Below are positions 46,244-56,424 of a stretch of DNA of 64,000 nt, piece after piece. The DNA is from Maribacter cobaltidurans (GTDB taxonomy: Bacteria > Bacteroidota > Bacteroidia > Flavobacteriales > Flavobacteriaceae), in NCBI RefSeq assembly GCF_002269385.1, contig NZ_CP022957.1, forward strand, positions 4,021,001 through 4,085,000, read 5' to 3'. Numbering within the stretch: the first letter of the stretch is position 1; every line of letters begins with the position of its first letter. The translations under genes were made by a program, and so were the position numbers. Under the pieces are notes generated by a model that saw only the letters and a list, made by a program, of their open reading frames with translations, did not search any database and was not told the DNA's origin.

Positions 46244-46701
46244 GAATTGAAGCTTTTTTTGATTCGGTCTAAATTTCGCTTATTGTCCCTGTCCCTTATG
46301 GTATCTCTCTTGTCATAAAGCTTTTTACCCTTAGCTAAAGCAATTTGCATTTTGGCTAGTCCGCGATCATTTATAAAAAGGGACAAGGGCACTATGGTTA
46401 GACCCGATGCCTTAACTTCTTTATGAAGTTTATTTAGCTCTCTTTTATTCAATAATAGTTTTCTTTCAGCCTTTGGTTTGTGGTTGAAATGGTAGGCATG
46501 GGAATACTCGTCTATTTGCATATTGATCACAAAAAGTTCTCCCCGGTCATTAAACTCGCAAAAACTTTCTGCAATGGAAGCTTTTCCATATCGAATGGAC
46601 TTTATTTCCGTACCTGCAAGTACGATTCCTGCAGTATAGGTATCCAGTAACTCGTATTCGAAACGAGCCCTTTTATTTTTAATATTTATTTTATTCTGCA
46701 T
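46240..46701 (-). CDS. smpB: SsrA (tmRNA)-binding protein SmpB
   Basis: Brings tmRNA to stalled ribosomes. 153 residues with [40 protein letters not shown], the OB-barrel [13 protein letters not shown] stretch, [20 protein letters not shown] and the basic C-terminal tail [20 protein letters not shown] that enters the decoding site. Intact. The ssrA gene is not in the window. Confidence 0.96.
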   Translation of the reverse strand: MQNKINIKNKRARFEYELLDTYTAGIVLAGTEIKSIRYGKASIAESFCEFNDRGELFVINMQIDEYSHAYHFNHKPKAERKLLLNKRELNKLHKEVKASGLTIVPLSLFINDRGLAKMQIALAKGKKLYDKRDTIRDRDNKRNLDRIKKSFNS

Positions 46702-46811
46702 GACTTACAAAAGTAAGGACAAATAAATAATCCTGTGGAACCATATAAAAATTTAAAGTGCTTATTTTGTAATGAATCCATGTTTTTAACGATTATCATT
46801 TAAAAAAATAC

Positions 46812-47561
46812 ATGAATAGAGTATTCACAATCTTGATATTAATTGGCCTACTGGGTTGCCAAGAAGACAAAAAAATACCCTCGGCCCAAGAAATAGTGGA
46901 TAAAAGTATCCAAGTCAGTGGTGGAAAAAAGTATGGGAATTCCAATATTGAATTCGATTTTAGGAAAATTCATTATAGCTCTGAATTGGAGAATGGCCAA
47001 AAGGTGTTGAAACGGCGAATAGAAAATGATACTGCCGTTATTTTGGACGTGAAGTCACCTTCCGGTTTTGAGCGATATATAAACGATAGTCTTGTCGTAC
47101 TAGCGGATACAACGTCAAATAAATACGCTAATTCTGTCAATTCCGTTCATTATTTTGCCTATTTACCCTATGGTTTAAACGATAGGGCGGTTCAAAAAAG
47201 GCTTTTGGGAAAAGTGGATCTAAACGGAAAAAGCTACTATAAAATCCAAGTTACCTTTAAGGAAGATGGTGGGGGCGACGATTTTGACGATGTATATATC
47301 TATTGGTTCAATGCCGATACATTCAAACCTGATTATCTGGCCTATGAGTTTCATGTGAACGGTGGCGGACAGCGTTTTAGGGAAGCCTATAATGAACGGT
47401 ATGTTGGTGATATCCGATTTGTGGATTATAAAAATTATAAACCCAAACTGGAGAATACGACCATCTTTAACATAGACAGTCTTTACCTAAATAATCAATT
47501 GGAATTGCTTTCCAATATCGCATTGGAAAACGTACAGGTTAATCAGGGCAGTTACAATTAA
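46812..47561 (+). CDS. DUF6503-like lipoprotein
   Basis: A 249-residue lipoprotein (lipobox LIGLLGCQEDK, Cys16). PSAQEIVDKSIQVSGGKKYG, then a beta-rich domain with SVHYFAYLPYGLNDRAVQKR and DDVYIYWFNADTFKPDYLAY, matches what I recall as DUF6503 of Flavobacteriia, resembling the LolA/outer-membrane sorting fold. Function unknown. Its 3' end overlaps the convergent histidine phosphatase gene by 23 bp. Confidence 0.78.
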   Translation: MNRVFTILILIGLLGCQEDKKIPSAQEIVDKSIQVSGGKKYGNSNIEFDFRKIHYSSELENGQKVLKRRIENDTAVILDVKSPSGFERYINDSLVVLADTTSNKYANSVNSVHYFAYLPYGLNDRAVQKRLLGKVDLNGKSYYKIQVTFKEDGGGDDFDDVYIYWFNADTFKPDYLAYEFHVNGGGQRFREAYNERYVGDIRFVDYKNYKPKLENTTIFNIDSLYLNNQLELLSNIALENVQVNQGSYN

Positions 47562-48081
47562 AAATAAGCCTACTACTAGTTGCAATACCGTCAACAATGG
47601 TGACAATGAATAAGGTCCCGTTTTCATTGTCATCTATTTGGGTGTATTTATCTTCACCCAATAAAAGATTGACGAATTCAGGTGTAGTATTGCTATGACC
47701 AACTACAAGTACATTCTTATTAAGATTGTCCTTTTTAAATTGATCTATATCCAAAATTCTAGGATCATAATATTGAACATCGATGTTCTTTTTTACAGAG
47801 GTGGGGGCAGCGGTCATCGAAGTCCTATTGAAATTAGTGGAATAAATAGCATCCAAATCTACTTCATTTAAAATTTCAGCCCAATGCATGGCTCTTCCCA
47901 ATCCCTTTTGGCTAAGTTCAGGGTCGGGGTCTTCTGGATTGGTTCTATCCTTCTCGGCATGCCGTATGAAATAAAAAGTAGAAATACCGGCATCTTGGTT
48001 TGGTTTTTCAGTGGGATTGTCTTCCTTGCAGGAAATAAATGACAATAAAAGAAAGAATGAAAGAATCTTTAGTAATTTCAT
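47539..48081 (-). CDS. Histidine phosphatase family lipoprotein
   Basis: A 180-residue exported protein (lipobox LLSFISCKEDN) with a compact histidine phosphatase domain: STFYFIRHAEKDRTNPEDPD with the catalytic His, YSTNFNRTSMTAAP, and LVVGHSNTTPEFVNLLLG with the second His. Closest in size to SixA-like or short phosphoglycerate mutase-like members; the exported location suggests a phosphate-scavenging or phosphoester role. Confidence 0.87.
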   Translation of the reverse strand: MKLLKILSFFLLLSFISCKEDNPTEKPNQDAGISTFYFIRHAEKDRTNPEDPDPELSQKGLGRAMHWAEILNEVDLDAIYSTNFNRTSMTAAPTSVKKNIDVQYYDPRILDIDQFKKDNLNKNVLVVGHSNTTPEFVNLLLGEDKYTQIDDNENGTLFIVTIVDGIATSSRLIFNCNCPD

Positions 48082-48166
48082 GGTTTAACGTTAACAATTA
48101 CTTTTATACAGAACTAAATTTACTTTAAAATAGTACGTTTCAACGCTATTTTTTGTTTTTTTGCAT

Positions 48167-49765
48167 ATGAATAAATTTTGTGGGGCACTTCTTATTGTAT
48201 TTGTAGTTGTTGGTTTAAACGCCCAGGATGTTGAACTTCCTAGTGATTATAGGCAACACAATTTGATGGAATACAATTCCAGTCTACTTAATCCCGCATT
48301 TGCGCTCGACAGGAACAATCCTTCTTCAGTTGCTTTTTGGTCCAGATGGCAGTGGCAGACCCTTGATGCCGACCCTACCAGTTTATTCTTGAACTACTCC
48401 CATAGATTAAACGATATTTCTACGGCAGGTCTTGGATTCTTTCAACAGAATACGGAAATATTCATAAATACAGGAATCATTTTAAACTACGGCTATACCA
48501 TTACCTTAGGCGAGCGTGCAAGTCTAGGGGTAGGAATCAACATTTTAGGATTTCAGCAAAAATTGGCGGATCAAAGATTTTTTATTCCAAACCCCATACA
48601 AACTGAAATTACCGATGATTTCGTAGTTCAAATGGCGCCAGGTATTAATGTGAAAATAGACCGATTTAGTTTGGGTTTGTCCTCGGAAAATCTAATGGAC
48701 TATAATATCAGCACTAATGAAAGAAACACCAGTACCGACGGTCGAATTTTTCTCGCTTTGGCCAGTTATGAATTTCAGGGTGTAATTCAATCTGATGAAA
48801 ATTCTATTTTACGACCATCCATTTACTATAAATCTATCCCAGGATTTGATGCGCAGTTAGGAGCATCAGCCTTGCTTTCTACCAATAAATTCTGGACACA
48901 GATTGGATACAATAGCTTCTACGGAATCTCAGGTGGAGTAGGAGGAAGATTTTTTAAGCGATTTTCCCTCGGGGCTCTGGTAGAATTTGGTATATCCAAC
49001 GATTTAAAAGGTACAGACCCCACTTTTGAATTGGTGACCGCTTATAAATTAGGGCCTTTATCCTCAGAAGAACGATATCCACAAGATGAATTGATAGCGG
49101 AGGAAACCATTGAGAAAGAATTGACTCGTGCTGAGAAATTAGCTAAAAGAAAAGAGGAGAAGGAACAGGAACGATTGGCCAAATTGCAACAACAAAGACA
49201 GAAAGACTCTATCAGGGAAGCTAGTAAATTGGCAGATTTGGCCCTTGAAGAATCTAAAAAGCAAGACCAAAGAAAAAGGGATTCTATTGCAGAGGCTAGC
49301 GAAAAAAAGTTATTGGCAGAGGCTCAAGCCTTGGAACGCCAAAGGGTGTTGGATTCTACCGAAGCTGTTAACAAGGCCAAGGAAGAAGCTTTGGCCTTGG
49401 AAATTCAAAGAAAACAGGATTCTATAGCCCAAGTAAAATTGGCCGAGGCCGAAGCTCTAAAAAAAGAAGTGGTAACACCCGAAAAAGGAGAGCGCTACGA
49501 GGAAGTAGCCAAACAAGGTTCCTTGGAGCCCGGTTATTATTTAATAGCTAATGTTTTTGGCACTAAGCGCTACTTTGATGCTTTTATGGCCGATTTGCAA
49601 AAGAGAGGTCTCAGTCCGGGATCATTCTATAGGGAAACTAACAAATATAACTATGTGTTTTTGGCAAGATATGATTCCATCTCTGAAGCACGAGCCGCAA
49701 GGGATTCCAATTTTGGAGGAAAGTATACCGATAAAACTTGGATCTTTAGAGTTGTAGGGGAATAA
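48167..49765 (+). CDS. PorP/SprF family type IX secretion membrane protein with coiled coil and SPOR-like tail
   Basis: A roughly 532-residue outer-membrane protein. The signal peptide ends VVVGLNAQ (about residues 1-20; ATG at 48167 preferred over the TTG two codons earlier). Residues 25-290 form the PorP/SprF barrel (NLMEYNSSLLNPAFALDRNN, LGFFQQNTEIFINTGIILNY). Residues about 320-430 are a charged coiled coil with recurring RKRDSI and RQKDSI units, and the last 85 residues (LEPGYYLIANVFGTKRYFDA) resemble a SPOR peptidoglycan-binding domain. PorP/SprF proteins are known to partner cell-surface adhesins secreted by the type IX pathway. Confidence 0.87.
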   Translation: MNKFCGALLIVFVVVGLNAQDVELPSDYRQHNLMEYNSSLLNPAFALDRNNPSSVAFWSRWQWQTLDADPTSLFLNYSHRLNDISTAGLGFFQQNTEIFINTGIILNYGYTITLGERASLGVGINILGFQQKLADQRFFIPNPIQTEITDDFVVQMAPGINVKIDRFSLGLSSENLMDYNISTNERNTSTDGRIFLALASYEFQGVIQSDENSILRPSIYYKSIPGFDAQLGASALLSTNKFWTQIGYNSFYGISGGVGGRFFKRFSLGALVEFGISNDLKGTDPTFELVTAYKLGPLSSEERYPQDELIAEETIEKELTRAEKLAKRKEEKEQERLAKLQQQRQKDSIREASKLADLALEESKKQDQRKRDSIAEASEKKLLAEAQALERQRVLDSTEAVNKAKEEALALEIQRKQDSIAQVKLAEAEALKKEVVTPEKGERYEEVAKQGSLEPGYYLIANVFGTKRYFDAFMADLQKRGLSPGSFYRETNKYNYVFLARYDSISEARAARDSNFGGKYTDKTWIFRVVGE

Positions 49766-49797
49766 AATAGACTAAAGAACAAAAGGATATGTGGAAG

Positions 49798-49813
49798 GGG
49801 AGTTATAACTCCC
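49798..49813. other. Perfect 16-bp palindrome between convergent genes
   Basis: GGGAGTTATAACTCCC, overlapping the TetR stop codon (49803-49805). It could fold as a hairpin in transcripts of either strand, but no T tract follows, so termination is uncertain. Confidence 0.4.
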
Positions 49814-50393
49814 TCCTCACCAAAACTTCCAAGTAAGTAATAGTATTTAACAAATACTTTCTGTCCTTTGTTATGGTCGCCATGGAAATGGCACCCTGAA
49901 TCATAGTATATAATTGTTTGGCAAATTGAAGTGGTGTAACAGGGATTTTAATTTCATCCTTATTTACACCATTTTCCAGAACCAGGGCTATTTTTCCTTC
50001 AATCTCCTTTATGGTTTCCCTAGCGGCCGCTGCCAATAATGTATTGTTATGCTGTGCATCCACACCAACGTTAAGTACCGGACATCCACTCATGGGGTTC
50101 GTAAAAGCATCATATTGCTTATAGAAATCCATTAGACTTTTTAGCTTGTCCAAGGACGAGCCTGATATATTAAGGACCTCGTCCAAAGCATTTAGCAATA
50201 TCTTGCTATTATGTTCAAAGGCAGAGAGCGCCAAAGCCTCCTTATTTTCAAAATTACCGTAGAGTGCGCCTTTAGTTAAACCCGTTGCCTCGGTGAGATC
50301 GCTCATACTAGTGCCTATATAGCCATGTTTATTGAATACAGGGGCAACTGTTTCAATGATATAGGCAGTGGTTCTTTCAGCTTTGGTGGACAT
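49803..50393 (-). CDS. TetR/AcrR family transcriptional regulator
   Basis: A 196-residue repressor-type regulator. The N-terminal HTH is YIIETVAPVFNKHGYIGTSM through DLTEATGLTKGALYGNFENK (about residues 10-53). The ligand domain (GCPVLNVGVDAQHNNTLLAA) resembles the YcdC/TetR_C_6 type in which a Cys and His line the pocket. Its ligand and targets are unknown; no efflux gene is adjacent. It lies downstream of the clpB terminator. Confidence 0.88.
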   Translation of the reverse strand: MSTKAERTTAYIIETVAPVFNKHGYIGTSMSDLTEATGLTKGALYGNFENKEALALSAFEHNSKILLNALDEVLNISGSSLDKLKSLMDFYKQYDAFTNPMSGCPVLNVGVDAQHNNTLLAAAARETIKEIEGKIALVLENGVNKDEIKIPVTPLQFAKQLYTMIQGAISMATITKDRKYLLNTITYLEVLVRREL

Positions 50394-50450
50394 ATTCGGC
50401 TATTTTTCACGAAGATAAAAAAACAATACTGTATGGTATATCTAGCAGAT

Positions 50451-50485
50451 AAAAAAAAGCGCCCTAAATAATTTTTAGGGCGCTT
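50451..50485 (-). terminator. Intrinsic terminator after clpB
   Basis: On the minus strand AAGCGCCCTAAA (50485-50474) pairs with TTTAGGGCGCTT (50468-50457) around a 5-base loop, followed by an eight-base T run. It lies 18 bp beyond the clpB stop. Confidence 0.88.
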
Positions 50486-50503
50486 AACTAACTAATTATC
50501 AAT

Positions 50504-53104
50504 TTATACTACCAAATCATTTTGATTTCTAAATACAAGTTCGTCATCAAAGGCATCCAAGAGAATTACACTATCGGATTTGATTTTTCCGCTTAAGAGC
50601 TCCTTGGACATATTGTTAAGAACCTCTTTCTGAATGGTCCTTTTTACCGGTCTGGCACCAAATTGCGGCTCATAGCCTCGTTCCGCCAAATAGTCAATAG
50701 CTTCATCGGTTGCATCCAAAGTGATATTTTGTTTATCCAACATTTTCTTCAATCCTTCCAATTGAAGTTTCACAATCTCACGTATATCTTCCTTGTTTAG
50801 GGGTGTAAACATAATGATGTCATCAATTCTATTTAGGAACTCCGGTCTAATCATTTTATTGAGAAGTCCCAGGACCTCCACCCTTGCCGCCTCGGATGCA
50901 CTGTGTATATCGGTTGAATTTTCAAACTTCTCTTGAATTATCTGACTACCCATATTACTGGTCATAATGATAATGGTGTTCTTGAAATCGGCAACACGTC
51001 CCTTATTATCCGTTAACCTTCCCTCATCCAAAACCTGTAGAAGAATATTAAACGTATCTGGATGTGCCTTTTCAATTTCATCCAGCAAAACAACGGAGTA
51101 GGGGCGTCTTCGCACGGCTTCTGTCAATTGCCCTCCTTCATCATAACCAACGTAGCCTGGAGGTGCTCCTACCAATCTACTTACGGAATGCCTTTCTTGG
51201 TATTCGCTCATGTCTATTCTGGTCATGGCATTTTCATCGTCGAACAAGTATGAGGCCAGTGTTTTGGCCAACTCCGTTTTACCAACACCCGTGGTACCTA
51301 AGAACAGAAAGGAACCTATTGGTTTTTTCATATCTTGCAAACCTGCCCTACTTCTTCTAATGGCATCAGAAACCGCCTGAATGGCTTCATCCTGACCTAC
51401 GACCCTCTTATGCAACACATTTTCCAGATTTAGGAGCTTCTCACGTTCACTCTGTAGCATTTTGGTTACAGGTATTCCAGTCCATTTCGCTACGACTTCG
51501 GCAATATCCTCACTGGTTACTTCTTCTTTAATCAAGGTACCTGCATTTTGTTGCTCAGCGAGCTCTTCCTGCAGTTTTGCCAGATTTTCTTGGGCATCCT
51601 TGATTTTACCATATCTAATTTCAGCCACTTTACCGTAATCCCCGTTTCGCTCGGCTCTTTCCGCCTCCGCCTTATAGTTTTCAATATCCATTTTAGTTTT
51701 TTGGATGTTGTCCACTACGGATTTTTCAGTTTCCCATTTGGCAAAAATCTCGTTACGTTCTTCCTTAACATTGGCTAACTCTAAGTTCAGGGACTTTAGC
51801 TTTGACTGATCGTTTTCTCTTTTTATCGCTTCTATTTCAATCTCAAGTTGCATAATTCTTCGGTCCAACACATCAAGTTCCTCAGGTTTGGAATTGATCT
51901 CCATTCTTAATTTAGAAGCCGCTTCGTCCATAAGGTCGATTGCTTTATCGGGCAAAAACCTATTGGTAATGTAGCGTTGGGACAGTTCTACGGCAGCAAT
52001 TACCGCTTCGTCCTTGATACGTACCTTATGGTGCGTCTCGTACCGTTCCTTTATTCCCCTAAGAATGGAAATGGCACTTTCCGTATCGGGTTGATCTACC
52101 ACAACCTTTTGAAAACGACGTTCCAATGCCTTGTCCTTTTCAAAGTATTTTTGATACTCATCCAAAGTCGTGGCTCCAATGGCCCTAAGTTCGCCCCTCG
52201 CCAAAGCGGGTTTTAGAATATTGGCGGCATCCATTGCTCCTTGACCACCACCAGCACCTACCAACGTATGAATCTCGTCAATAAACAATATGATATTACC
52301 ATCAGCACTGGTCACTTCCTTAATAACAGCCTTTAATCGTTCCTCAAACTCCCCTTTGTATTTGGCACCAGCAATCAGGGCACCCATATCCAAGGAATAA
52401 ATAACCTTGTCCTTTAGGTTTTCAGGGATATCGCCTTGAACGATTCTGTGGGCCAGACCTTCGGCAATAGCCGTTTTTCCCACTCCAGGTTCACCCACAA
52501 GCATGGGGTTGTTCTTGGTCCTTCTGGATAGAATCTGTAGCACCCTTCTAATCTCTTCATCCCTTCCTATAACCGGGTCCAGTTTACCACTATCGGCCAA
52601 TTCATTAAGGTTTTTGGCATATTTGTTTAATGAATTATAAGTTTCCTCCGCACTTTGGGAAGTCACATTGGAGCCTTTTCTCAATTCATTGATAGCGGCA
52701 ACCAAATTCTTCTCGGTCACCCCTTGATCTTTTAGGATTTGGGAGATTTTACTTTTTGACTTGAAAATAGCCAATAGGAGATGCTCTATGGAAACATATT
52801 CATCCCCCATATTTTTAGCGATTATAGAGGCTTCGTTTACCGATTTACCCGCCTCTCTGGAAAGCATAATGTCTCCACCTTGAACCTTAGGAAAGGAATT
52901 GAGTTCCTTTTCTAAAATCTGTTTAATAAGGTTGGCATTGAGTCCCAATTTTTTGAATATAAATGGAACCACGTTTTCTTCTACCTCTGTAATAGCTTTA
53001 AATAAATGTTCGTTCTCTATTTGTTGATGCCCCAATGATTGGGCAATTACCTGAGCCTGTTGTACAGCCTCCTGTGATTTTATGGTGAAATTATTAAAGT
53101 TCAT
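50504..53104 (-). CDS. clpB: ATP-dependent chaperone ClpB
   Basis: Hexameric disaggregase working with DnaK. 866 residues with all parts: double N-terminal repeat ([20 protein letters not shown]), first AAA+ with [18 protein letters not shown], a long coiled-coil middle domain (about 400-525), second AAA+ with [20 protein letters not shown], and [21 protein letters not shown]-terminal D2 small domain with [17 protein letters not shown]. Single gene with its own terminator, divergent from ytxJ. Confidence 0.96.
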   Translation of the reverse strand: MNFNNFTIKSQEAVQQAQVIAQSLGHQQIENEHLFKAITEVEENVVPFIFKKLGLNANLIKQILEKELNSFPKVQGGDIMLSREAGKSVNEASIIAKNMGDEYVSIEHLLLAIFKSKSKISQILKDQGVTEKNLVAAINELRKGSNVTSQSAEETYNSLNKYAKNLNELADSGKLDPVIGRDEEIRRVLQILSRRTKNNPMLVGEPGVGKTAIAEGLAHRIVQGDIPENLKDKVIYSLDMGALIAGAKYKGEFEERLKAVIKEVTSADGNIILFIDEIHTLVGAGGGQGAMDAANILKPALARGELRAIGATTLDEYQKYFEKDKALERRFQKVVVDQPDTESAISILRGIKERYETHHKVRIKDEAVIAAVELSQRYITNRFLPDKAIDLMDEAASKLRMEINSKPEELDVLDRRIMQLEIEIEAIKRENDQSKLKSLNLELANVKEERNEIFAKWETEKSVVDNIQKTKMDIENYKAEAERAERNGDYGKVAEIRYGKIKDAQENLAKLQEELAEQQNAGTLIKEEVTSEDIAEVVAKWTGIPVTKMLQSEREKLLNLENVLHKRVVGQDEAIQAVSDAIRRSRAGLQDMKKPIGSFLFLGTTGVGKTELAKTLASYLFDDENAMTRIDMSEYQERHSVSRLVGAPPGYVGYDEGGQLTEAVRRRPYSVVLLDEIEKAHPDTFNILLQVLDEGRLTDNKGRVADFKNTIIIMTSNMGSQIIQEKFENSTDIHSASEAARVEVLGLLNKMIRPEFLNRIDDIIMFTPLNKEDIREIVKLQLEGLKKMLDKQNITLDATDEAIDYLAERGYEPQFGARPVKRTIQKEVLNNMSKELLSGKIKSDSVILLDAFDDELVFRNQNDLVV

Positions 53105-53172
53105 ATGGATTACTTTTATTTTGAATATTACTTTTGTAAGGAAATGGGCAACAATCCTACCAATTGAATCAA

Positions 53173-53218
53173 CAAGACAAAATGTCCTGTAATTTCAATA
53201 TTTTCAAGACATAAAGTC
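53173..53218. promoter_or_regulatory. Pair of 14-bp direct repeats in the clpB-ytxJ divergent region
   Basis: CAAGACAAAATGTC (53173-53186) and CAAGACATAAAGTC (53205-53218) match at 12 of 14 positions and are 32 bp apart, three helix turns. They lie between the two start codons and could bind a common stress regulator. No recognised regulator site is matched. Confidence 0.4.
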
Positions 53219-53262
53219 AGTATCGGATTAATATTTATAGCGTCATTTAAAGTTAGTGGAGA

Positions 53263-53658
53263 ATGGGATTATTTGGTAATTTTTTTGGTAAAAATGATAA
53301 TGGAAATTCTGAAAGTGGTATGGATATACCGTGGATTTCCCTTGAGAATACAGATCAGCTAGAGGTATTGACGAAAAATTCTGGAACAAGACCTCAGGCC
53401 ATTTTCAAGCATTCCACCACATGCGGTGTGAGCAGAATGGTTTTAAATATGTTCAAGACCTCTTATGGTCTAGAACCTTCCCAAATGGATTTCTATTTTT
53501 TGGATTTGCACGCACACCGGGAGGTATCCAACGAAGTGGTGAAAAGATTTGGGGTTGTGCATCAGTCGCCCCAGTTATTGATTATTAAGAATGGGGTAGT
53601 GGTAGCCCATAGTTCACATGGGGGCATATCGGAAATAAAATTAGAACAATATGTATAA
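53263..53658 (+). CDS. ytxJ: Bacillithiol-system monothiol bacilliredoxin YtxJ
   Basis: A 131-residue thioredoxin-fold protein that reduces bacillithiol-protein mixed disulfides. The family string AIFKHSTTCGVSRMVLNMF carries the single catalytic Cys, and FGVVHQSPQLLIIKNG is the cis-Pro strand. A Gly/Asn-rich N-terminal tail precedes the domain. Its presence implies that bacillithiol is made; no bsh genes are in the window. Divergent from clpB and convergent with a lipoprotein gene. Confidence 0.92.
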   Translation: MGLFGNFFGKNDNGNSESGMDIPWISLENTDQLEVLTKNSGTRPQAIFKHSTTCGVSRMVLNMFKTSYGLEPSQMDFYFLDLHAHREVSNEVVKRFGVVHQSPQLLIIKNGVVVAHSSHGGISEIKLEQYV

Positions 53659-53660
53659 AA

Positions 53661-53686
53661 AAACTCCGCACATTTGCGGAGTTTTT
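53661..53686. terminator. Bidirectional terminator between ytxJ and a convergent gene
   Basis: AAACTCCGCA (53661-53670) pairs with TGCGGAGTTT (53675-53684) around a 4-base loop, with A and T runs on both flanks. It serves ytxJ and the lipoprotein gene that ends at 53690. Confidence 0.9.
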
Positions 53687-53689
53687 CTT

Positions 53690-54874
53690 TTAGTTAAAAT
53701 GTTGTCTTGTAAGAATCGATTTTAAATTATTCTTTAAATCTTCTCCTGCGTCGTAGACCATTTGTTCATTTGTGGGAAAGGGTACTCTTGCAGCTTGTAA
53801 GAAAGGTAGCAAATCATTGTCCAAAGCACGTTTGTCTCCGTTATAATTGGCGAATATATGCTCAAAAACGAACTCACTGGCCAAAGGATATTGATTTATT
53901 TGTTGTTGCTTTCTTAAGTCCGTAAAATTAACCACCCCAACGACCTGAGCGCTTTTGAACTGGGTAAATTGATAAAAATCACACCTAACAGTTTTAAACT
54001 TATCCACTTTTATTTTGTTTCCTAGGCTATCCTTAACAATATTGCCATTTTGGTCTTCTACATACTGATAACCATCCTTGATCTGTTTTTCCTTTATAAT
54101 CTGTTTTTCATTTACCTGTTCCGGTGAAATGTTGATATCTTGAAAGGAAACCTCCATTAAATAATCATAGTCGATGTTAGCCAACTTGTTGGTATGGTAC
54201 TCTGTCCATAGATTGTTTAATCCATAAGTATTCAGATTCAACAATTCGTCTTCAAGTCTCTGTGGTATTACTTTATCCGTATTGTTTACCATCTCTACCA
54301 CCACATAATCCAATCCTTTTTGATAAGCTTCATCCATTTTCAATTTGGTATCCTTATAATTTGGATTAATTTCCTCCAAATATTTTAAATCATCATACGC
54401 ACTCCTATACTCATTTTTATAACGGGCATTTTGTAAAAGGCCCACTGCATTATTATATAGGAATTCCGATAGATTTTCCTTTGCTGCAATGATATCAGAA
54501 TCGTAATTGTTGAAATTGAACCTGGCGTTGCGGTTTTCTTCCATAATGTAAAGCGGCAAAAGGGGTCTAATACCTTGTTGAATCTGTTTCAATCTGGAAT
54601 AGGACTCATAAATAGTTTCATAATTGGCGGGATTGCCATCTTTTTTTAGAAACTTAATATTCTGAAGCTCACGCTCCGTGTTTTTTTGATATGCTTCCTC
54701 CAATAATAAGATGTAGGCCTGATTACCTTTTTTGGTCTTGTTTTCTGCAATATTTGCAATGGCTTTGTTTATGGCCGCATTATAATTCCCAGAATTCAAT
54801 GCCTCTTGTGTTCTTTTTACTCCACTACAAGAGTATACCAACACAATGATGCCAAGAAGTAGAAATTTTTTCAT
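53690..54874 (-). CDS. Exported lipoprotein of unknown function, helical N-terminal repeats
   Basis: 394 residues from the ATG at 54874 (MKKFLLLGIIVLVYSCSG), which gives a clean lipobox; the open frame to 54940 adds a stretch without signal features. NSGNYNAAINKAIANIAENK and related early segments look like TPR-type helices, and the C-terminal half is beta-rich (CDFYQFTQFKSAQVVGVVNF). I do not recognise a family. It is convergent with ytxJ. Confidence 0.75.
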   Translation of the reverse strand: MKKFLLLGIIVLVYSCSGVKRTQEALNSGNYNAAINKAIANIAENKTKKGNQAYILLLEEAYQKNTERELQNIKFLKKDGNPANYETIYESYSRLKQIQQGIRPLLPLYIMEENRNARFNFNNYDSDIIAAKENLSEFLYNNAVGLLQNARYKNEYRSAYDDLKYLEEINPNYKDTKLKMDEAYQKGLDYVVVEMVNNTDKVIPQRLEDELLNLNTYGLNNLWTEYHTNKLANIDYDYLMEVSFQDINISPEQVNEKQIIKEKQIKDGYQYVEDQNGNIVKDSLGNKIKVDKFKTVRCDFYQFTQFKSAQVVGVVNFTDLRKQQQINQYPLASEFVFEHIFANYNGDKRALDNDLLPFLQAARVPFPTNEQMVYDAGEDLKNNLKSILTRQHFN

Positions 54875-55101
54875 AACTAGAACTTTAAGGGTTTCAATTG
54901 GAGCTATTTCAATAGCTATGCCAGAAATATTCCAATACATAACGAAAAAGGTTGAAGATTAGTGTAAAAGGGATGAATTACACTTTTTAAAGTATTGGAA
55001 GTAACATTAAGAGTTGAAATTCGCCTTCAGTTATTAACCATTGTTGAATAAAATAATAGTGAGCTTACCATTTTTATGGTAATAGAAATGGGATCATATT
55101 G

Positions 55102-55109
55102 TATTTTTG
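55102..55109 (+). promoter_or_regulatory. -7 box upstream of glyA
   Basis: TAttTTTG matches TAnnTTTG exactly, 25 bp before the glyA ATG at 55135. A -33 element about 20 bp above is less clear (a T5 run). Confidence 0.5.
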
Positions 55110-55134
55110 CAAAAGATTAAAATACATCAACAAC

Positions 55135-56424
55135 ATGGAAAGGGATAATCGAATATTTGAACTCATTGAAGCGGAAAGAAGGCGCCAAAAAAACGGTATT
55201 GAATTAATTGCTTCTGAAAACTTTGTGAGCCCACAGGTTATGGAGGCTGCCGGTTCCGTTCTAACGAACAAATATGCTGAAGGATATCCAGGGAAACGTT
55301 ATTATGGCGGATGCGAAGTTGTCGATGAAGTAGAGCAATTGGCCATTGATAGGGCAAAGGAGTTGTTTGGGGCGGAATATGCCAACGTACAGCCCCATTC
55401 GGGTTCCCAAGCCAATGCTTCTGTATATCATGCCTGTCTTCAAGCAGGTGACACCATTTTGGGGTTTGATCTTTCCCATGGGGGTCACCTTACCCACGGG
55501 TCTCCGGTCAATTTTTCCGGTAAATTGTACAACCCGGTTTTTTATGGGGTAGATGAAAAAACGGGAACGCTGGACTATGATAAAATTCAGGAAATAGCAA
55601 CGAAGGAGCGACCAAAACTTATAATAGCGGGAGCCTCTGCCTATTCTCGCGATATGGATTTCAAAAGGTTTCGGGAAATTGCCGATAGTGTAAACGCTTT
55701 GTTGTTGGCCGACATTTCGCATCCCGCCGGTTTAATAGCGAAAGGATTGTTAAGTGACCCCATACCTCATTGTCATATAGTGACTACTACTACCCATAAA
55801 ACCTTAAGAGGACCAAGGGGAGGTTTGATTTTGATGGGTAAGGATTTTGACAACCCCTTCGGAATCAAGCTTAAGAACGGTAACCTAAGAAAGATGTCCG
55901 CCTTATTGGATTTGGCCGTTTTTCCAGGCAATCAAGGAGGACCTTTGGAACATATCATTGCAGCAAAGGCAGTAGCCTTTGGGGAAGCGCTTACCGAGGA
56001 ATTTGGGGAATATATGCAACAGGTGAAAAAGAATGCAGATGCTATGGCCAAGGCTTTTGTGGCCAAGGACTATAATATTATTTCCGGTGGTACTGACAAC
56101 CACATGATGTTGATAGATCTCCGAAATAAGGGAATTACCGGTAAGGATGCCGAAAAGGCTTTGGTATTGGCCGATATTACGGCAAACAAGAATATGGTTC
56201 CTTTTGATGATAAATCACCATTTGTAACCTCTGGTATTCGTTTTGGAACAGCAGCAATTACAACGAGAGGGTTGGTAGAAGAGGATATGAAGACCGTTGT
56301 AGAATTTATTGATAAAGTATTGACGAATCCCGAGGATTCTCAGGTAATTTCGGAAGTTAAGAACAGTGTCAATGCCATGATGGGAGGCAGGGAAATCTTT
56401 AATGAAATGTCGGTAAAGGCCTAA
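55135..56424 (+). CDS. glyA: Serine hydroxymethyltransferase
   Basis: Interconverts serine and glycine with tetrahydrofolate, the main one-carbon source. 429 residues from the ATG at 55135 ([20 protein letters not shown]); the open frame to 55099 lies in the promoter. Family strings: [54 protein letters not shown], and the PLP Lys in [37 protein letters not shown] follows. The stop overlaps the convergent unknown gene by 4 bp. Confidence 0.96.
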   Translation: MERDNRIFELIEAERRRQKNGIELIASENFVSPQVMEAAGSVLTNKYAEGYPGKRYYGGCEVVDEVEQLAIDRAKELFGAEYANVQPHSGSQANASVYHACLQAGDTILGFDLSHGGHLTHGSPVNFSGKLYNPVFYGVDEKTGTLDYDKIQEIATKERPKLIIAGASAYSRDMDFKRFREIADSVNALLLADISHPAGLIAKGLLSDPIPHCHIVTTTTHKTLRGPRGGLILMGKDFDNPFGIKLKNGNLRKMSALLDLAVFPGNQGGPLEHIIAAKAVAFGEALTEEFGEYMQQVKKNADAMAKAFVAKDYNIISGGTDNHMMLIDLRNKGITGKDAEKALVLADITANKNMVPFDDKSPFVTSGIRFGTAAITTRGLVEEDMKTVVEFIDKVLTNPEDSQVISEVKNSVNAMMGGREIFNEMSVKA

